Assembly: GCF_017316025.1 (NCBI RefSeq)
Contig: NZ_JAFLVT010000007.1
Span: 51,626 to 115,625 of the forward strand
Direction: 5' to 3'
From: Candidatus Enterococcus myersii
Lineage (GTDB): Bacteria > Bacillota > Bacilli > Lactobacillales > Enterococcaceae
DNA: 64,000 nucleotides
The notes under the pieces were generated by a model that worked only from the letters and a program-made list of their open reading frames with translations, was not told the DNA's origin and searched no databases. The translations under genes were made by a program, and so were the position numbers. This document shows, one piece after another, positions 39,443 to 49,754 of the stretch; positions within the stretch are counted from its first letter, which is position 1; each line of letters opens with the position of its first letter.

Positions 39443-42130
39443 ATGAACTGGAAAAATAAGCTAAAGCTAGCAGAGAAAACGTATCGTTATTGTGATTTGA
39501 AAAAGGTTTGTGCAACATTTAATAGCGACCTAAAAAAACTACCTTATGCAATTCGCATCCTTTTAGAAAGTGTCGCCCGTAATGTAGACGAAGATATTAC
39601 ACAAACAGATGTAGCTGCTTTAGCCAATTGGCAAGCAGAAAAACCAACAGGAGTAATCCCCTTCAAAGCTGCCCGCGTCATTTTACAAGATTTTACCGGC
39701 GTTCCAGCTGTCGTAGACCTGGCCGCAATGCGAGATGCACTGGTAGCTCTTGGTGGCGATGCAAATCAAATTAATCCAGCCATTCCTGTTTCTCTTGTAG
39801 TGGATCATTCCCTTCAAGTAGATTGCGCAAAATCTGCAGAAGCACTGAGTTATAACACTGCAAAAGAATTTGAACGTAACACTGAACGCTATCAATTTTT
39901 GAAATGGGCACAAAGTTCTTTTCAAAATTTCGAAGTAGTTCCGCCAGAAACTGGCATTATTCATCAAGTCAACATTGAAGCCTTGTCGAATGTTGTTTTG
40001 GTAAAAAAAGAAAATGATGCTGAAGATGCGCTTATTTTTCCTGACACACTACAAGGGACAGATTCCCACACCACCATGATCAACGGCTTAGGTGTTTTAG
40101 GTTGGGGCGTGGGGGGAATTGAAGCAGAAGCAGCAATCTTAGGAGAAGCTTCTTATTTTCCAGCCCCAGAAGTTATTGGTGTAAATCTTTCTGGCACTTT
40201 AGCAGCCGGAACAACTGCAACTGATTTAGCATTGACGGTTACAGAAAAACTACGAAAAGAAAATGTGGTCGGAAAATTTGTTGAATTTTTTGGCAGTGGT
40301 TACAAAACGCTAAGTTTATCCGATCGCGCGACCATTGCCAACATGGCGCCAGAATACGGTGCCACTTGTGGCTATTGTCCCATTGATGAAGAAACTTTAG
40401 CTTATTTAGCTCTAACCGGTCGTAACGAGAATTTAATTGCGCTAGTAAAAGACTATGCCACAGCTAACGGACTTTTTTTAAACGATGCAGATAAAATAAA
40501 CTACACCAAAGTAGTTGACTTAGATTTAAGCCAAGTTGAGCCATCATTAGCCGGACCTAAACGACCGCAAGATCGCATTGTCCTATCTAAAGCAGCCACA
40601 GATTTTAAAGAAAGCGTCAGTAGTACAATTGGACCTAAAGGCTTTGGCCTGCCAGAAATTACATTAAATAAATCAGTGCCACTTATGGCCTGTGACAATC
40701 AAACAAAATCTTTGCAAACTGGGGCAGTCGTATTAGCTGCTATTACTAGCTGTACCAACACGAGTAATCCCTCCGTCATGTTAGCAGCTGGCTTGTTAGC
40801 TAAAAAAGCAGTTGAAAAGGGTTTAACAGTACCAGACTATGTCAAAACTTCTCTTGCCCCAGGTTCAAAAATTGTAACAGCCTATTTAACTAAAAGTGGT
40901 CTCTTACCTTATTTGGAAAAGTTAGGCTTTCACTTAGTAGGTTATGGCTGCACAACTTGCATCGGAAATTCAGGACCTTTACAAGAAAATGTTAGTCGCG
41001 CCATTGAGGAAAATGATCTTTTGACAGCTTCAGTCTTATCGGGAAATCGTAATTTTGAAGGACGTATTCACCCACTAATAAAAGCAAATTATCTGGCCTC
41101 TCCGCCACTTGTCGTAGCCTATGCACTTGCAGGAACAATGCAAAAGGATTTGACGTGCGAACCATTAGGCTACGACGCTTGTGGAAATAATATTATGTTA
41201 AAAGACATTTGGCCAACAAGTGCAGAGATTAATCAAGCGATTGCTGATTTTATCAGTCCTAAAACTTTCAAGGCAGCCTATGGCAATCTTTTTGATGCAA
41301 ACGAGCGTTGGAACGCTATTAAAACCTCTGCTAGTGATTGTTACACGTGGGAAGATGACTCAACTTATATCGCAAATCCACCATTTTTTGACAATCTCAA
41401 AAAAGAGTTATCTGATGTTAGCAGCTTAACCAATTTAGCCGTTTTGGCAAAACTGGGCGATTCTGTTACAACCGATCATATTTCTCCTGCTGGTGCCATA
41501 GCACTGGATACTCCAGCTGGTCGTTACTTACAGACGCTTGGCGTTGGTGTTGCTGATTTTAATTCTTATGGTGCGCGTCGTGGCAATCATGAAATTATGA
41601 TGCGGGGAACATTTGCCAATATTCGTTTGCAAAACCAATTAATACCAGAAAAAAGTGGTGGTTACACGCGATTGCAACCCACAGGTGAAGCGATGTCTAT
41701 TTATGATGCTGCAATGTATTACCAGGGCAAAAATCAAGGTACCATTGTTTTAGCAGGAAAAGATTACGGAATGGGCTCTTCTCGTGATTGGGCGGCTAAA
41801 GGACCACAACTATTAGGAGTTAAAGCTGTTTTAGCCGAAAGTTTTGAACGGATTCATCGCAGCAACTTAGTGATGATGGGAATTATTCCACTCGAATATC
41901 TTGCCAATCAAAATGCTTGTAGTCTGGGACTAGACGGTAGTGAGAATTTCAGTATTTTATTAGACAAAACACCACAAGTTGGCGCTATTGTTCCAATAGT
42001 CGCTAAAAAAAGTGATGGTAGCACAATCAATTTTTCTGCTAAATTACGGTTTGATGCACCAGCTGATATTCGTTATTGGCAAAACCAAGGAATTTTACCT
42101 ATGGTGATTCGTAAAAAATTAGACGCTTAA
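39443..42130 (+). CDS. acnA: Aconitate hydratase A
   Basis: An 895-residue aconitase of the AcnA/IRP type, isomerising citrate to isocitrate with a [4Fe-4S] cluster. Cluster ligands are Cys437 (ITSCTNTS) and Cys503/Cys506 (GCTTCIGNSG); the C-terminal swivel domain has DYGMGSSRDWAAKG. GGGGTG precedes the ATG. It precedes icd by 21 nt. Because no 2-oxoglutarate dehydrogenase or succinate genes are present here, the set probably serves glutamate synthesis rather than a full cycle. Confidence 0.93.
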   Translation: MNWKNKLKLAEKTYRYCDLKKVCATFNSDLKKLPYAIRILLESVARNVDEDITQTDVAALANWQAEKPTGVIPFKAARVILQDFTGVPAVVDLAAMRDALVALGGDANQINPAIPVSLVVDHSLQVDCAKSAEALSYNTAKEFERNTERYQFLKWAQSSFQNFEVVPPETGIIHQVNIEALSNVVLVKKENDAEDALIFPDTLQGTDSHTTMINGLGVLGWGVGGIEAEAAILGEASYFPAPEVIGVNLSGTLAAGTTATDLALTVTEKLRKENVVGKFVEFFGSGYKTLSLSDRATIANMAPEYGATCGYCPIDEETLAYLALTGRNENLIALVKDYATANGLFLNDADKINYTKVVDLDLSQVEPSLAGPKRPQDRIVLSKAATDFKESVSSTIGPKGFGLPEITLNKSVPLMACDNQTKSLQTGAVVLAAITSCTNTSNPSVMLAAGLLAKKAVEKGLTVPDYVKTSLAPGSKIVTAYLTKSGLLPYLEKLGFHLVGYGCTTCIGNSGPLQENVSRAIEENDLLTASVLSGNRNFEGRIHPLIKANYLASPPLVVAYALAGTMQKDLTCEPLGYDACGNNIMLKDIWPTSAEINQAIADFISPKTFKAAYGNLFDANERWNAIKTSASDCYTWEDDSTYIANPPFFDNLKKELSDVSSLTNLAVLAKLGDSVTTDHISPAGAIALDTPAGRYLQTLGVGVADFNSYGARRGNHEIMMRGTFANIRLQNQLIPEKSGGYTRLQPTGEAMSIYDAAMYYQGKNQGTIVLAGKDYGMGSSRDWAAKGPQLLGVKAVLAESFERIHRSNLVMMGIIPLEYLANQNACSLGLDGSENFSILLDKTPQVGAIVPIVAKKSDGSTINFSAKLRFDAPADIRYWQNQGILPMVIRKKLDA

Positions 42131-42151
42131 AACATTTCATAGGAGGTATTC

Positions 42152-43417
42152 ATGGAAAAAATTTCAGTAGTAAACAAAAAATTACAAATTCCAAATCATG
42201 TTGTTATCCCCTTTATAGAAGGTGATGGCATTGGTAAAGAGATCTGGCAGGCAACGTACCCTGTCATAGATGCCGCAGTCAATAAGGCCTATCAAGGGCG
42301 CAAAAAAATTATTTGGCAAGAAGTTTTAGCTGGTGAGAAAGCCTTTGAAAAAACCGGTGAATGGTTACCAAAAGAAACATTACACGCAATTTATGAAGCA
42401 AAAGTTGCACTAAAAGGTCCCTTAACAACACCCGTGGGAGGCGGCATCCGCTCTTTAAATGTCGCTTTACGCCAAGAACTGGATTTATTTGCTTGTGTGC
42501 GGCCAGTTCGCTACTTTACTGGCATACCAAGCCCGCTGAAAGAACCAGAAAAAACAGACATGGTGATTTTTCGTGAAAATACCGAAGATGTGTATGCTGG
42601 AATTGAATTTGAAAAAGATAGCCCTGAGGTTAAAGAATTAATTGAAATTTTAACAAACCAATTTGATGTAACAAAAATTCGTTTTCCCAAAACCAGTGCG
42701 ATTGGAATTAAACCAATTTCAAAAGAAGGCAGTCAACGGTTAATTGGTGCAGCAATTGAGTATGCTATCACACAAAAATTACCAACCGTTACTTTAGTTC
42801 ATAAAGGAAACATCATGAAATTTACCGAAGGCGGTTTTAAAAAATGGGGCTACGAACTGGCGGAAACAAAATATGCTGATTATTGTTTTACAATGAATCA
42901 ATACCAAAGTATCTTATTAAAAGATGGCAAAGAAGCAGCCACAAACGCGTTAAATGAAGCGATGACACATAAAATTATCGTCAACGATGTTATCGCTGAT
43001 AATTTTTTACAACAAATTTTACTAAATCCCGCTAATTTTTCTGTTATCGCTACCTGCAATTTAAATGGTGACTACATTTCTGACGCACTGGCAGCGCAAG
43101 TGGGCGGGATTGGAATTGCCCCAGGTGCTAATATTAACTACAATACCGGTCATGCTATTTTTGAAGCGACCCACGGGACTGCGCCAGATATTGCGGGCTT
43201 AGGAAAAGCCAATCCTTGTTCATTATTACTTTCTGCTGTCATGCTGCTCGATTATTTAGACTGCTCTAAAGCGGGTGCTTTAATCACAGCTGCCATTGAA
43301 AAAGCTCTGGCACAAGGTTACGTAACTGCTGATTTTGCTGCGATGTTACCTGCAGCAACTTTACAAACGACAGCACAATTCGGTGCTCATTTGCAAAAGC
43401 TTATTGAAGAAGCATAA
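42152..43417 (+). CDS. icd: Isocitrate dehydrogenase (NADP-dependent)
   Basis: A 421-residue decarboxylating dehydrogenase producing 2-oxoglutarate and NADPH. The substrate loop with the regulatory Ser ([20 protein letters not shown]), [16 protein letters not shown], and the metal/NADP region [17 protein letters not shown] are present; size and motifs match the B. subtilis and E. coli NADP enzymes. AGGAGG precedes the ATG. Second gene of acnA-icd, ended by a terminator shared with liaZ. Confidence 0.93.
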   Translation: MEKISVVNKKLQIPNHVVIPFIEGDGIGKEIWQATYPVIDAAVNKAYQGRKKIIWQEVLAGEKAFEKTGEWLPKETLHAIYEAKVALKGPLTTPVGGGIRSLNVALRQELDLFACVRPVRYFTGIPSPLKEPEKTDMVIFRENTEDVYAGIEFEKDSPEVKELIEILTNQFDVTKIRFPKTSAIGIKPISKEGSQRLIGAAIEYAITQKLPTVTLVHKGNIMKFTEGGFKKWGYELAETKYADYCFTMNQYQSILLKDGKEAATNALNEAMTHKIIVNDVIADNFLQQILLNPANFSVIATCNLNGDYISDALAAQVGGIGIAPGANINYNTGHAIFEATHGTAPDIAGLGKANPCSLLLSAVMLLDYLDCSKAGALITAAIEKALAQGYVTADFAAMLPAATLQTTAQFGAHLQKLIEEA

Positions 43418-43439
43418 TACAGCAAAATTTTGATAAAAC

Positions 43440-43471
43440 AAAAACCCCGACCAAAAAGGTCGGGATTTTTT
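43440..43471. terminator. Bidirectional terminator between icd and liaZ
   Basis: CCCGACC / GGTCGGG stem with an A5 loop and A/T runs on both sides. The run overlaps the liaZ stop codon. Confidence 0.88.
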
Positions 43472-43832
43472 AATCATCTTGATATTTTTGCATATTGTGT
43501 TCCGTTACGATCATATTTACCAACGACATAATTACAGCCACCATAATCGCAGCGCCAAAAGATGAAAAACCAAAGTTCATTTCACCAACAAAAGTTGACG
43601 TTAACTTTAACATTGCTGCATTTATGACAAAACTGAAAAGGCCCAGTGTCAAAAACGTCAAAGGTAGTGACAATAGCGAAAGAATCGGCTTTACAAAGCC
43701 ATTTAAAATGGACAAAACGAAACTCGCGACTAAAGCCATGAGCCAACTACTAACATGAACCATCCCTGGCAGTAAAACTGCCAGGGCAATAAACGTCAAT
43801 GTATTCACTACTAAACGTTGGAAGTAAGTCAT
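43470..43832 (-). CDS. liaZ: LiaZ-like holin-family membrane protein
   Basis: A 120-residue protein with four membrane helices and the motif SFVLSILNGFVKPILSLLSLP of the phage-holin superfamily IV family (DUF/PF04020), which has no proven holin role in bacteria. It starts within a TAATG overlap with the PspC gene, so translation is coupled. Together with the upstream genes it reproduces the enterococcal liaXYZ order. Confidence 0.85.
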   Translation of the reverse strand: MTYFQRLVVNTLTFIALAVLLPGMVHVSSWLMALVASFVLSILNGFVKPILSLLSLPLTFLTLGLFSFVINAAMLKLTSTFVGEMNFGFSSFGAAIMVAVIMSLVNMIVTEHNMQKYQDD

Positions 43833-44140
43833 TAGAAATCACTCCAATCGTCATCGTCAATTTTTTCAGCTGGTTTTCTTGGACGTTCTTTAGGCTCACT
43901 GTAATTTGGATGATAGTTGCGTTTTGATTGTCCATAACCACTTTGATTACTACGCCCAGAAGGCATGATAATCGCCAGGATAATATATAAAGGAATTGTT
44001 GAGCCAACACCAAACAAAGTGAAGAACACAAAGATTACACGTACGATGGTTGGATCAATGCCGAAGAATTCAGCAATTCCTCCCAAAGTTCCTGTCAACA
44101 CAACATTATTACTTGATTTTGTCAGTCTTTTTTTCATCAT
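43832..44140 (-). CDS. liaY: LiaY-like PspC-domain membrane protein
   Basis: A 102-residue PspC-domain protein: KRLTKSSNNVVLTGTLGGIAEFFGIDPTIVRV followed (in one more helix) by a membrane segment, then a basic cytoplasmic tail rich in Ser, Gln and Pro. The ATG at 44140 follows GAGGTGAGA. In E. faecalis LiaY links the LiaX sensor to redistribution of anionic phospholipid microdomains and to Cls. Here cls lies 9 kb away. Confidence 0.86.
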   Translation of the reverse strand: MMKKRLTKSSNNVVLTGTLGGIAEFFGIDPTIVRVIFVFFTLFGVGSTIPLYIILAIIMPSGRSNQSGYGQSKRNYHPNYSEPKERPRKPAEKIDDDDWSDF

Positions 44141-44194
44141 TCTCACCTCTATCCTCTATATAATACACTAGCATGTTTTGATTTGTCTTTTGTT

Positions 44195-45715
44195 TTAATC
44201 GGCATCTTTCAAGAAGATATTGCCAGTTGTAGTCGTTAATTCTACATGGGCAACTTCATCTTCACTGATACGACGAAATTGTAGCATTTGATTCATTTTT
44301 TCTTTTTTCTCTCTGACAACATCATAAGCTGACATTCGTGAATTAATACTCCCCAAACTTGTTCTGGCATTTCCTTCCACACCCAGTGTTGGTGGTAAAG
44401 CAATTTTAACATTGCCATTTACAGAGCTGGCATTCGCTTTTTTCAAATTATTTTCTTTAAAAGTTAAGCGAACATCACCATTAACCAAGGAGACTCCTAA
44501 TGTTTGCGGTGTAGTCGTCATCGTTACAGTCCCGTTGACTGTTTCAATAATACTATCTAGAATGCTACCTTTAAATACATCAATTGCGCCATTGACACCT
44601 TCAATTTCCAGCATTGTGGCATTAACCGTTTGAAATTCGATGTTTCCGTTAGTTGATTTCGTATAAACATCTTTTGCATCCAATTCTTTAACGGTCACAT
44701 CCCCATTTAATAAACGGATTGAAACATGATCGTAAATTCGTTTTGGTAAATAGAAGACTAAATCAGCCCGTACTCGTTTATTGGGCACTTGAAAAGAGAT
44801 ATGTTCATCATCCACATCAATTTTACTGCGAGCTTCAAACGCTTCAAAAGGAGTTGCTTCATTCATTTTGCCGTAGAGTTTAATTTTAGCATCTACTTTG
44901 ACGCTGTCTTCTTCCCACATTTCAAAACGAATATTTCCGTTTGCAACTTTAACATCCAAAATGCTAGCTGCTGTTTCAGGGTATTCAAATGTGTGTTCAA
45001 ATTTTGTAGTCGCCACACCAGGAACTTTTAAATTGATATCTTTCCACTCCACGTTATCATTCACAGTTTCTGAAACGGTTTGGAAAGTTTGCTTTAAAAA
45101 GCGACCTAAGTGGGTTCCTGCTTCAGCCATTTTTTCTCCAGCTTGATTGATTGCATCAGTTGCTTGTTCTTTCCAATCATCTGGTAAATCAATTTTAGCC
45201 GAAATCTTATCTTTGGCTTCTTGCCATTGATCTTTTTTAATGTCTTTTAATTGTGCTTCTAACGCAACTTTTTCCGCAATCAAATCATCTAAAGAAGATT
45301 CTAAATCTTTAATATCTTCTTCTAGCAATTGACGTTCGGCTACTTCTGCCTCACTTAATATTTCCAACTCTTCTTTTGTGTTGTACTCCATTAAAGCGTG
45401 GCGAACTTCGGTTAGTTGGTCTTTGACACCCGCAATTTCTACATTTAGTTCATCTAGTTCAGCCGAAGCTTTTCCCGCTTCTGTGGCTAAATTATCTAAA
45501 ATATCTTCAACTTCTTTTTCGGCAGCTGATTTTTCATCAGCAGTATCATGGTTATCTTCTACAGTATTGGCATTATCGGCATGAATTGTTTTACTAGCCT
45601 GCTTGATTTGTTTTTCGTCTCTGGCAGTTGCCATGCTTTCCAGCAAATCCAAGGCTTCTTCCGTTGAAAGCACACCTTTTTTCACTAAATCCAAAATTCG
45701 TTCTCTTTCATTCAT
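44195..45715 (-). CDS. liaX: LiaX-like daptomycin/antimicrobial-peptide sensing protein
   Basis: A 506-residue protein: N-terminal helix-rich region (MNERERILDLVKKGVLSTEEALDLLE, then coiled-coil to about 180) and C-terminal beta-rich DUF4097-type repeats (about 230-506; VNGNIRFEMWEEDSV, LNGDVTVKELDA, VNGDVRLTF). This two-part layout and the LiaY/LiaZ genes downstream match E. faecalis LiaX, which is surface-exposed and released, senses daptomycin and peptides, and restrains the LiaFSR response. AAGGAGG precedes the ATG at 45715. Identity is inferred from architecture and order. Confidence 0.85.
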   Translation of the reverse strand: MNERERILDLVKKGVLSTEEALDLLESMATARDEKQIKQASKTIHADNANTVEDNHDTADEKSAAEKEVEDILDNLATEAGKASAELDELNVEIAGVKDQLTEVRHALMEYNTKEELEILSEAEVAERQLLEEDIKDLESSLDDLIAEKVALEAQLKDIKKDQWQEAKDKISAKIDLPDDWKEQATDAINQAGEKMAEAGTHLGRFLKQTFQTVSETVNDNVEWKDINLKVPGVATTKFEHTFEYPETAASILDVKVANGNIRFEMWEEDSVKVDAKIKLYGKMNEATPFEAFEARSKIDVDDEHISFQVPNKRVRADLVFYLPKRIYDHVSIRLLNGDVTVKELDAKDVYTKSTNGNIEFQTVNATMLEIEGVNGAIDVFKGSILDSIIETVNGTVTMTTTPQTLGVSLVNGDVRLTFKENNLKKANASSVNGNVKIALPPTLGVEGNARTSLGSINSRMSAYDVVREKKEKMNQMLQFRRISEDEVAHVELTTTTGNIFLKDAD

Positions 45716-45762
45716 GGAAATTGCCTCCTTAATTATTATTTGCAAGTTTTCCTTACACGTAT

Positions 45763-45791
45763 ATTATGCCTTCTTTACGCCAACTTGTCAT
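45763..45791 (-). promoter_or_regulatory. Probable liaXYZ promoter
   Basis: Minus strand ATGACA (45786-45791), 17-bp spacer, CATAAT (45763-45768). The region just upstream, around CTTAAG at 45796, is where a LiaR site would be expected, but I could not verify a consensus. Confidence 0.45.
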
Positions 45792-45874
45792 AGGACTTAA
45801 GACGTAACTTTTTCTCCACCTCAAGCCAAAGTTTCTTACACTACTAAAAACACTTGAAAAAAGCTATCAAAAGA

Positions 45875-45903
45875 TTGTAACTGGGATTCAAACAGGATAA
45901 AAT
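45875..45903 (+). promoter_or_regulatory. Promoter of the MFS transporter
   Basis: TTGTAA (45875-45880), 17-bp spacer, TAAAAT (45898-45903), 31 nt before the ATG. Confidence 0.55.
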
Positions 45904-45934
45904 AACGGTAAACAAAGAAAACGAGGAAATTTTA

Positions 45935-47221
45935 ATGGCTAATAAATCATCACCAAACACCAATTTAAACTGGCAAAAAAACATTATCTTCTTTTTATCT
46001 GGGCAATTTTTATCAGGCATTACCAGTATGGTCGTACAATACGCCATTATCTGGTATTTAACTGAAAAAACCGGTTCCGCAACAGTATTAAGTTTTGCGA
46101 CTTTACTAGGGATGCTGCCAATGGTTTTATTAAGTCCTTTTGTCGGCCCTTTTGTCGATCGCTTAAATAAGAAAAAATTACTCATTGTAACCGACTTAAT
46201 CGTAGCCATGTTTGCCTTACTTTTATCTTTTGTTGGCACCTTTACCAAAGAGTTTCCTCTGTGGCTGGTTTTTGTTTCTTTATTTATCCGTTCTGTCGCA
46301 CAAACCTTTCAAATGCCTACAATTCAATCCATTTTACCAACTATGGTACCAGAAACAGAGCTTACCCGAGTCAACGGGCAACTTGGGATGGTCAGTTCAG
46401 CTAATATGATTATTGCCCCTGCCCTAGGTGCTTATTTATTTGCTGTTATCCCAATGAATGTTCTAATTTTATTGGATGTTTTAGGTGCTGTTTTAGGGAT
46501 TAGTCTACTGTTACAAGTTACAATTCCTAAAATTAAAACGCAAGGAGAAGCGGTCCATCTTTTAACTGACAGTAAGTTGGGGTTTAAACTTTTAGTTGAA
46601 AATAAAGGTTTGTGGGCCATTACTTTAATTGGTACATTTTTTACTCTGCTTTTTATGCCGGCTGTAAGTATGTATCCTCTCATGACGTTAACCTATTTTC
46701 AAGGAACAATTCAACAAGCTGGTTTAATTGAAGTCATTTATTCTGTCGGAATGTTAGCTGGTGGGATTGTAATCGGGATTTTTGGCAAATGGCAAGATCG
46801 CATGAAGCCAATCTTACTAGCTTATTTTATTATCGGAATTAGCTACATTATCTGTGGTTATCTCCCAGGAAATCAAAAGGGCTTCTTTTACTTCATTTTA
46901 TTAAACGCTCTTTGTGGTCTAGCCACACCTTTTTTCAACACTTTATTAATGGCCATGATTCAACAAAGTTATAAACCGCAATATTTAGGTCGGGTTTTAG
47001 GCGTGCTAAACGCCATTATGAGTATCACTGGACCGGTGGGTTTAATTTTTGCTGGCCCTTTAGCCGATCAATTGGGCGTTGAAAAATTATTTTTAATCGC
47101 TGGAGTTGGTACGGTGCTGTGTGGTTTGATAAACTTGTTTTTACCTGTAGCCCGCAATTATGATCAGACTTTAAAGGCCGCCCTTGCTAATGAAAAACAG
47201 CCAGAAGTTGACGGTGATTAA
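45935..47221 (+). CDS. MFS transporter, MFS_3 / macrolide-efflux-like
   Basis: A 428-residue permease with about twelve membrane helices. The start WQKNIIFFLSGQFLSGITSM, the loop PFVGPFVDRLNKKKLLIVTD and the later LGRVLGVLNAIMSITGPVG are characteristic of the MFS_3 group that includes Mef-type macrolide exporters. GAGG precedes the ATG. Its own promoter and a terminator separate it from phoU. Export of an antimicrobial is plausible, but the substrate is not known. Confidence 0.82.
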   Translation: MANKSSPNTNLNWQKNIIFFLSGQFLSGITSMVVQYAIIWYLTEKTGSATVLSFATLLGMLPMVLLSPFVGPFVDRLNKKKLLIVTDLIVAMFALLLSFVGTFTKEFPLWLVFVSLFIRSVAQTFQMPTIQSILPTMVPETELTRVNGQLGMVSSANMIIAPALGAYLFAVIPMNVLILLDVLGAVLGISLLLQVTIPKIKTQGEAVHLLTDSKLGFKLLVENKGLWAITLIGTFFTLLFMPAVSMYPLMTLTYFQGTIQQAGLIEVIYSVGMLAGGIVIGIFGKWQDRMKPILLAYFIIGISYIICGYLPGNQKGFFYFILLNALCGLATPFFNTLLMAMIQQSYKPQYLGRVLGVLNAIMSITGPVGLIFAGPLADQLGVEKLFLIAGVGTVLCGLINLFLPVARNYDQTLKAALANEKQPEVDGD

Positions 47222-47256
47222 AACGAGCACCGCTACTTAGCTTTCATACTTACAAA

Positions 47257-47320
47257 ATAAAAACACCAACAAATCATCGCCAAGCAAAATTATCTGCGAA
47301 GCTGAATTGTGGTGTTTTTA
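47257..47320. terminator. Bidirectional terminator between the MFS gene and phoU
   Basis: AAAAACACCA / TGGTGTTTTT outer arms, with an extended inner pairing of ACAA and TTGT, about 60 nt. Confidence 0.75.
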
Positions 47321-47407
47321 GTATGGTTAGAAATTCAAGTTACTAAAATCAAAAAATTCTAAAACTGACGTCATGACAGCAAGAAAAGTTTAGCTTAGTA
47401 TTTTTAT

Positions 47408-48085
47408 TTAGAAGCTCTCATCATGATTGGAATTTAATTCGGTGATTTTCCCGGTTGCAAGATAAACAATCCATTCACAAATATTGGTTACATAATCCCC
47501 AATTCGTTCCAAATATTGGGCAACTGACAAATAGTCGGTACCACTGATGACAGTTTCAGGATTTTCTTTCATGCTGATGATGGTTTTTTCATAAATCGAA
47601 GCATAGTAATCGTTGATCCGCTGATCCATTTGTGCAATCATACGGGCATCTTTTTCATTGGTTTTAACGTAGGCAACTAAAACATTATCTACCATTTTCT
47701 TGACGTAGTCAGACATGTCAGAAATATCTTTTTCAATTTCCGCAATCCGTGTTTCACCTTTTACGCGAATCGTTGATTTTGCAATTGAAACAGCATGGTC
47801 AGCCATTCTTTCTAAATCAGAACTTGCTTTCATGACCGTAATGATCATACGCAAATCGGTAGTTACTGGTTGTTGTAAGGCAATCATTTCAAAACTTTTT
47901 TTCTCTAGTTTTACTTCCATGTCGTTGATGGCTTCATCATTGTCGATTACTTCATTTGCCAGCTCTTTATCGTGCTTAATAAAAGCTCGCACGGATTTAT
48001 GAACAGCAGAACTCACCATCATCCCCATTTCATAAAACTGGTTATGCAAGTTTAATAATTCTTCTTCAAATTGTGTCCGTAACAT
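47408..48085 (-). CDS. phoU: Phosphate transport regulator PhoU
   Basis: A 225-residue six-helix protein with two PhoU repeats (metal-binding motifs DLERMADHAVSIA and YLERIGDYVTNICEW). PhoU links Pst transporter state to PhoR signalling and limits phosphate uptake. A longer frame runs back to 48172 inside pstB, but AGGAGG lies just before the ATG at 48085. Last gene of pstC-pstA-pstB-pstB-phoU. Confidence 0.93.
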   Translation of the reverse strand: MLRTQFEEELLNLHNQFYEMGMMVSSAVHKSVRAFIKHDKELANEVIDNDEAINDMEVKLEKKSFEMIALQQPVTTDLRMIITVMKASSDLERMADHAVSIAKSTIRVKGETRIAEIEKDISDMSDYVKKMVDNVLVAYVKTNEKDARMIAQMDQRINDYYASIYEKTIISMKENPETVISGTDYLSVAQYLERIGDYVTNICEWIVYLATGKITELNSNHDESF

Positions 48086-48095
48086 GTTTTCCCTC

Positions 48096-48854
48096 CTAGC
48101 CAAATCTTCCTGAGATATAGTCTTCTGTTTCTTTTTTACCCGGTTGTAAAAAGATTTTCTTTGTATCGTCAAATTCGATTAAATTACCATCTAAGAAAAA
48201 GGCTGTCTTATCTGAAATTCGCGATGCCTGTGACATGTTATGAGTAACCATAATCATAGTATAGTTTTCTTTTAGTTCTAACAACGTATTTTCAATCTTC
48301 CCTGAAGAAATTGGATCTAGTGCACTAGTAGGCTCATCCAATAAAATAATTTCAGGATTTACAGCTAATACGCGGGCGATACAAACCCGTTGTTGTTGAC
48401 CGCCAGACAAAGATAAAGCACTGGTATGTAGTTTATCTTTGACATCATCCCATACAGAGGCCGCTTTTAAACTTTCCTCAACTACTTGATCGAGTTTTTG
48501 TTTATCTTTTTCACCCTTTAATTTTAACCCATAAATAACGTTTTCGTAAATCGAAAAAGGAAAAGGATTGGGTTGTTGGAAAACCATGCCGATTTCTTTT
48601 CTCAATTCAACCGTATCTTGTTTTGGCGCATAAATATCTTTTCCTTTATAGATGACATTACCAGTAATCGTCACGTTTGGAATTAGATCATTCATCCGAT
48701 TTAAAGAACGCAGATATGTTGACTTGCCGCAACCAGAAGGTCCGATCATCGCAGTAATTTCACCTTTATTAATTGCAAGGGATATCCCTTTTAAAGCTTC
48801 TTTTTCACCGTAGTACAAGTGTAAATCTTTTGACTGGATTATTACATCTGACAT
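48096..48854 (-). CDS. pstB2: Phosphate ABC transporter ATP-binding protein (second copy)
   Basis: A 252-residue ABC ATPase energising phosphate uptake: Walker [20 protein letters not shown], signature [15 protein letters not shown], Walker [15 protein letters not shown]-loop VTHNM. The LNRMND extension after Walker A is specific to PstB. Tandem with another PstB upstream, an arrangement also found in B. subtilis (pstBA/pstBB); the two could act alternately or as a heterodimer. Confidence 0.93.
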   Translation of the reverse strand: MSDVIIQSKDLHLYYGEKEALKGISLAINKGEITAMIGPSGCGKSTYLRSLNRMNDLIPNVTITGNVIYKGKDIYAPKQDTVELRKEIGMVFQQPNPFPFSIYENVIYGLKLKGEKDKQKLDQVVEESLKAASVWDDVKDKLHTSALSLSGGQQQRVCIARVLAVNPEIILLDEPTSALDPISSGKIENTLLELKENYTMIMVTHNMSQASRISDKTAFFLDGNLIEFDDTKKIFLQPGKKETEDYISGRFG

Positions 48855-48886
48855 TTTATTCCTCCATAATCCTATTAAACTTGCTG

Positions 48887-49693
48887 TTAACCAAAGTGCC
48901 CGGAAACATAATCTTCGGTGGCTTTAATTTTCGGCCGCGTAAAGATTTTACGGGTTTCATCGTATTCAATCGCTTTGCCCAAGTAGAAAAATGATGTGTA
49001 ATCACTAATTCGGGCAGCTTGTTGCATATTGTGTGTCACGATAATAATCGTATAGTTTTCTTTTAAGTTTACTAGCGTTTCTTCAACCGTACCGGTTGAA
49101 ATTGGATCTAGGGCACTGGCAGGTTCATCCAACAATAAAATGTCTGGTTTCATCGCAATCGCTCTTGCAATACACAAGCGTTGTTGTTGGCCCCCAGATA
49201 ACGCCAAGGCACTTTTATTCAAACTATCCTTAACTTGATCCCATAAAGCGGCTTGTTTCAAACTAGTTTCTACAATTTCATCTAATTTTTTCTTGTCTTT
49301 TTCACCATGACGCTTTAAGGCAAAGGTAATATTTTCATAAATAGATTTTGAAAAAGGGTTGGGACGTTGAAATACCATGCCAATCCTTTTACGCATTTCA
49401 TACACATCAACGTTTGGTTGATTAACATCTACGCCTTTATACATAATTTTACCGGTAACTTTCGTATTGGCAATACCGTCATTCATCCGATTTAATGAGC
49501 GTAGATAGGTTGATTTACCGCAACCAGAAGGTCCGATTAAAGCAGTAATCTTATTTTTTTCAAATTCTAAATCGACACCTTTAATCGCTTCGTTTTGACC
49601 ATACCAAACATGTAAGTCATCTGTATATAAAGCTTTTTCTTGGTTTTCATTTAATGTAATAATGTGGCGATCTTCTAAATTATAGGCACTCAT
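48887..49693 (-). CDS. pstB1: Phosphate ABC transporter ATP-binding protein (first copy)
   Basis: A 268-residue PstB with Walker [20 protein letters not shown], signature [15 protein letters not shown], Walker [14 protein letters not shown] and H-loop VTHNMQ. It has about 17 more N-terminal residues than its neighbour ([20 protein letters not shown]). Follows pstA by 61 nt. Both ATPases keep all catalytic residues, so neither looks degenerate. Confidence 0.93.
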   Translation of the reverse strand: MSAYNLEDRHIITLNENQEKALYTDDLHVWYGQNEAIKGVDLEFEKNKITALIGPSGCGKSTYLRSLNRMNDGIANTKVTGKIMYKGVDVNQPNVDVYEMRKRIGMVFQRPNPFSKSIYENITFALKRHGEKDKKKLDEIVETSLKQAALWDQVKDSLNKSALALSGGQQQRLCIARAIAMKPDILLLDEPASALDPISTGTVEETLVNLKENYTIIIVTHNMQQAARISDYTSFFYLGKAIEYDETRKIFTRPKIKATEDYVSGHFG

Positions 49694-49754
49694 AACATTT
49701 CTCCTTGTTTAAAATGTAAGGATTTTTTCTGTCTTATTGTTAATTGGACACATT

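Noticed and set aside
45792..45835. Defined LiaR operator before liaX
   Set aside because: Only a 6-bp CTTAAG palindrome is clear; I could not match a reliable LiaR consensus.
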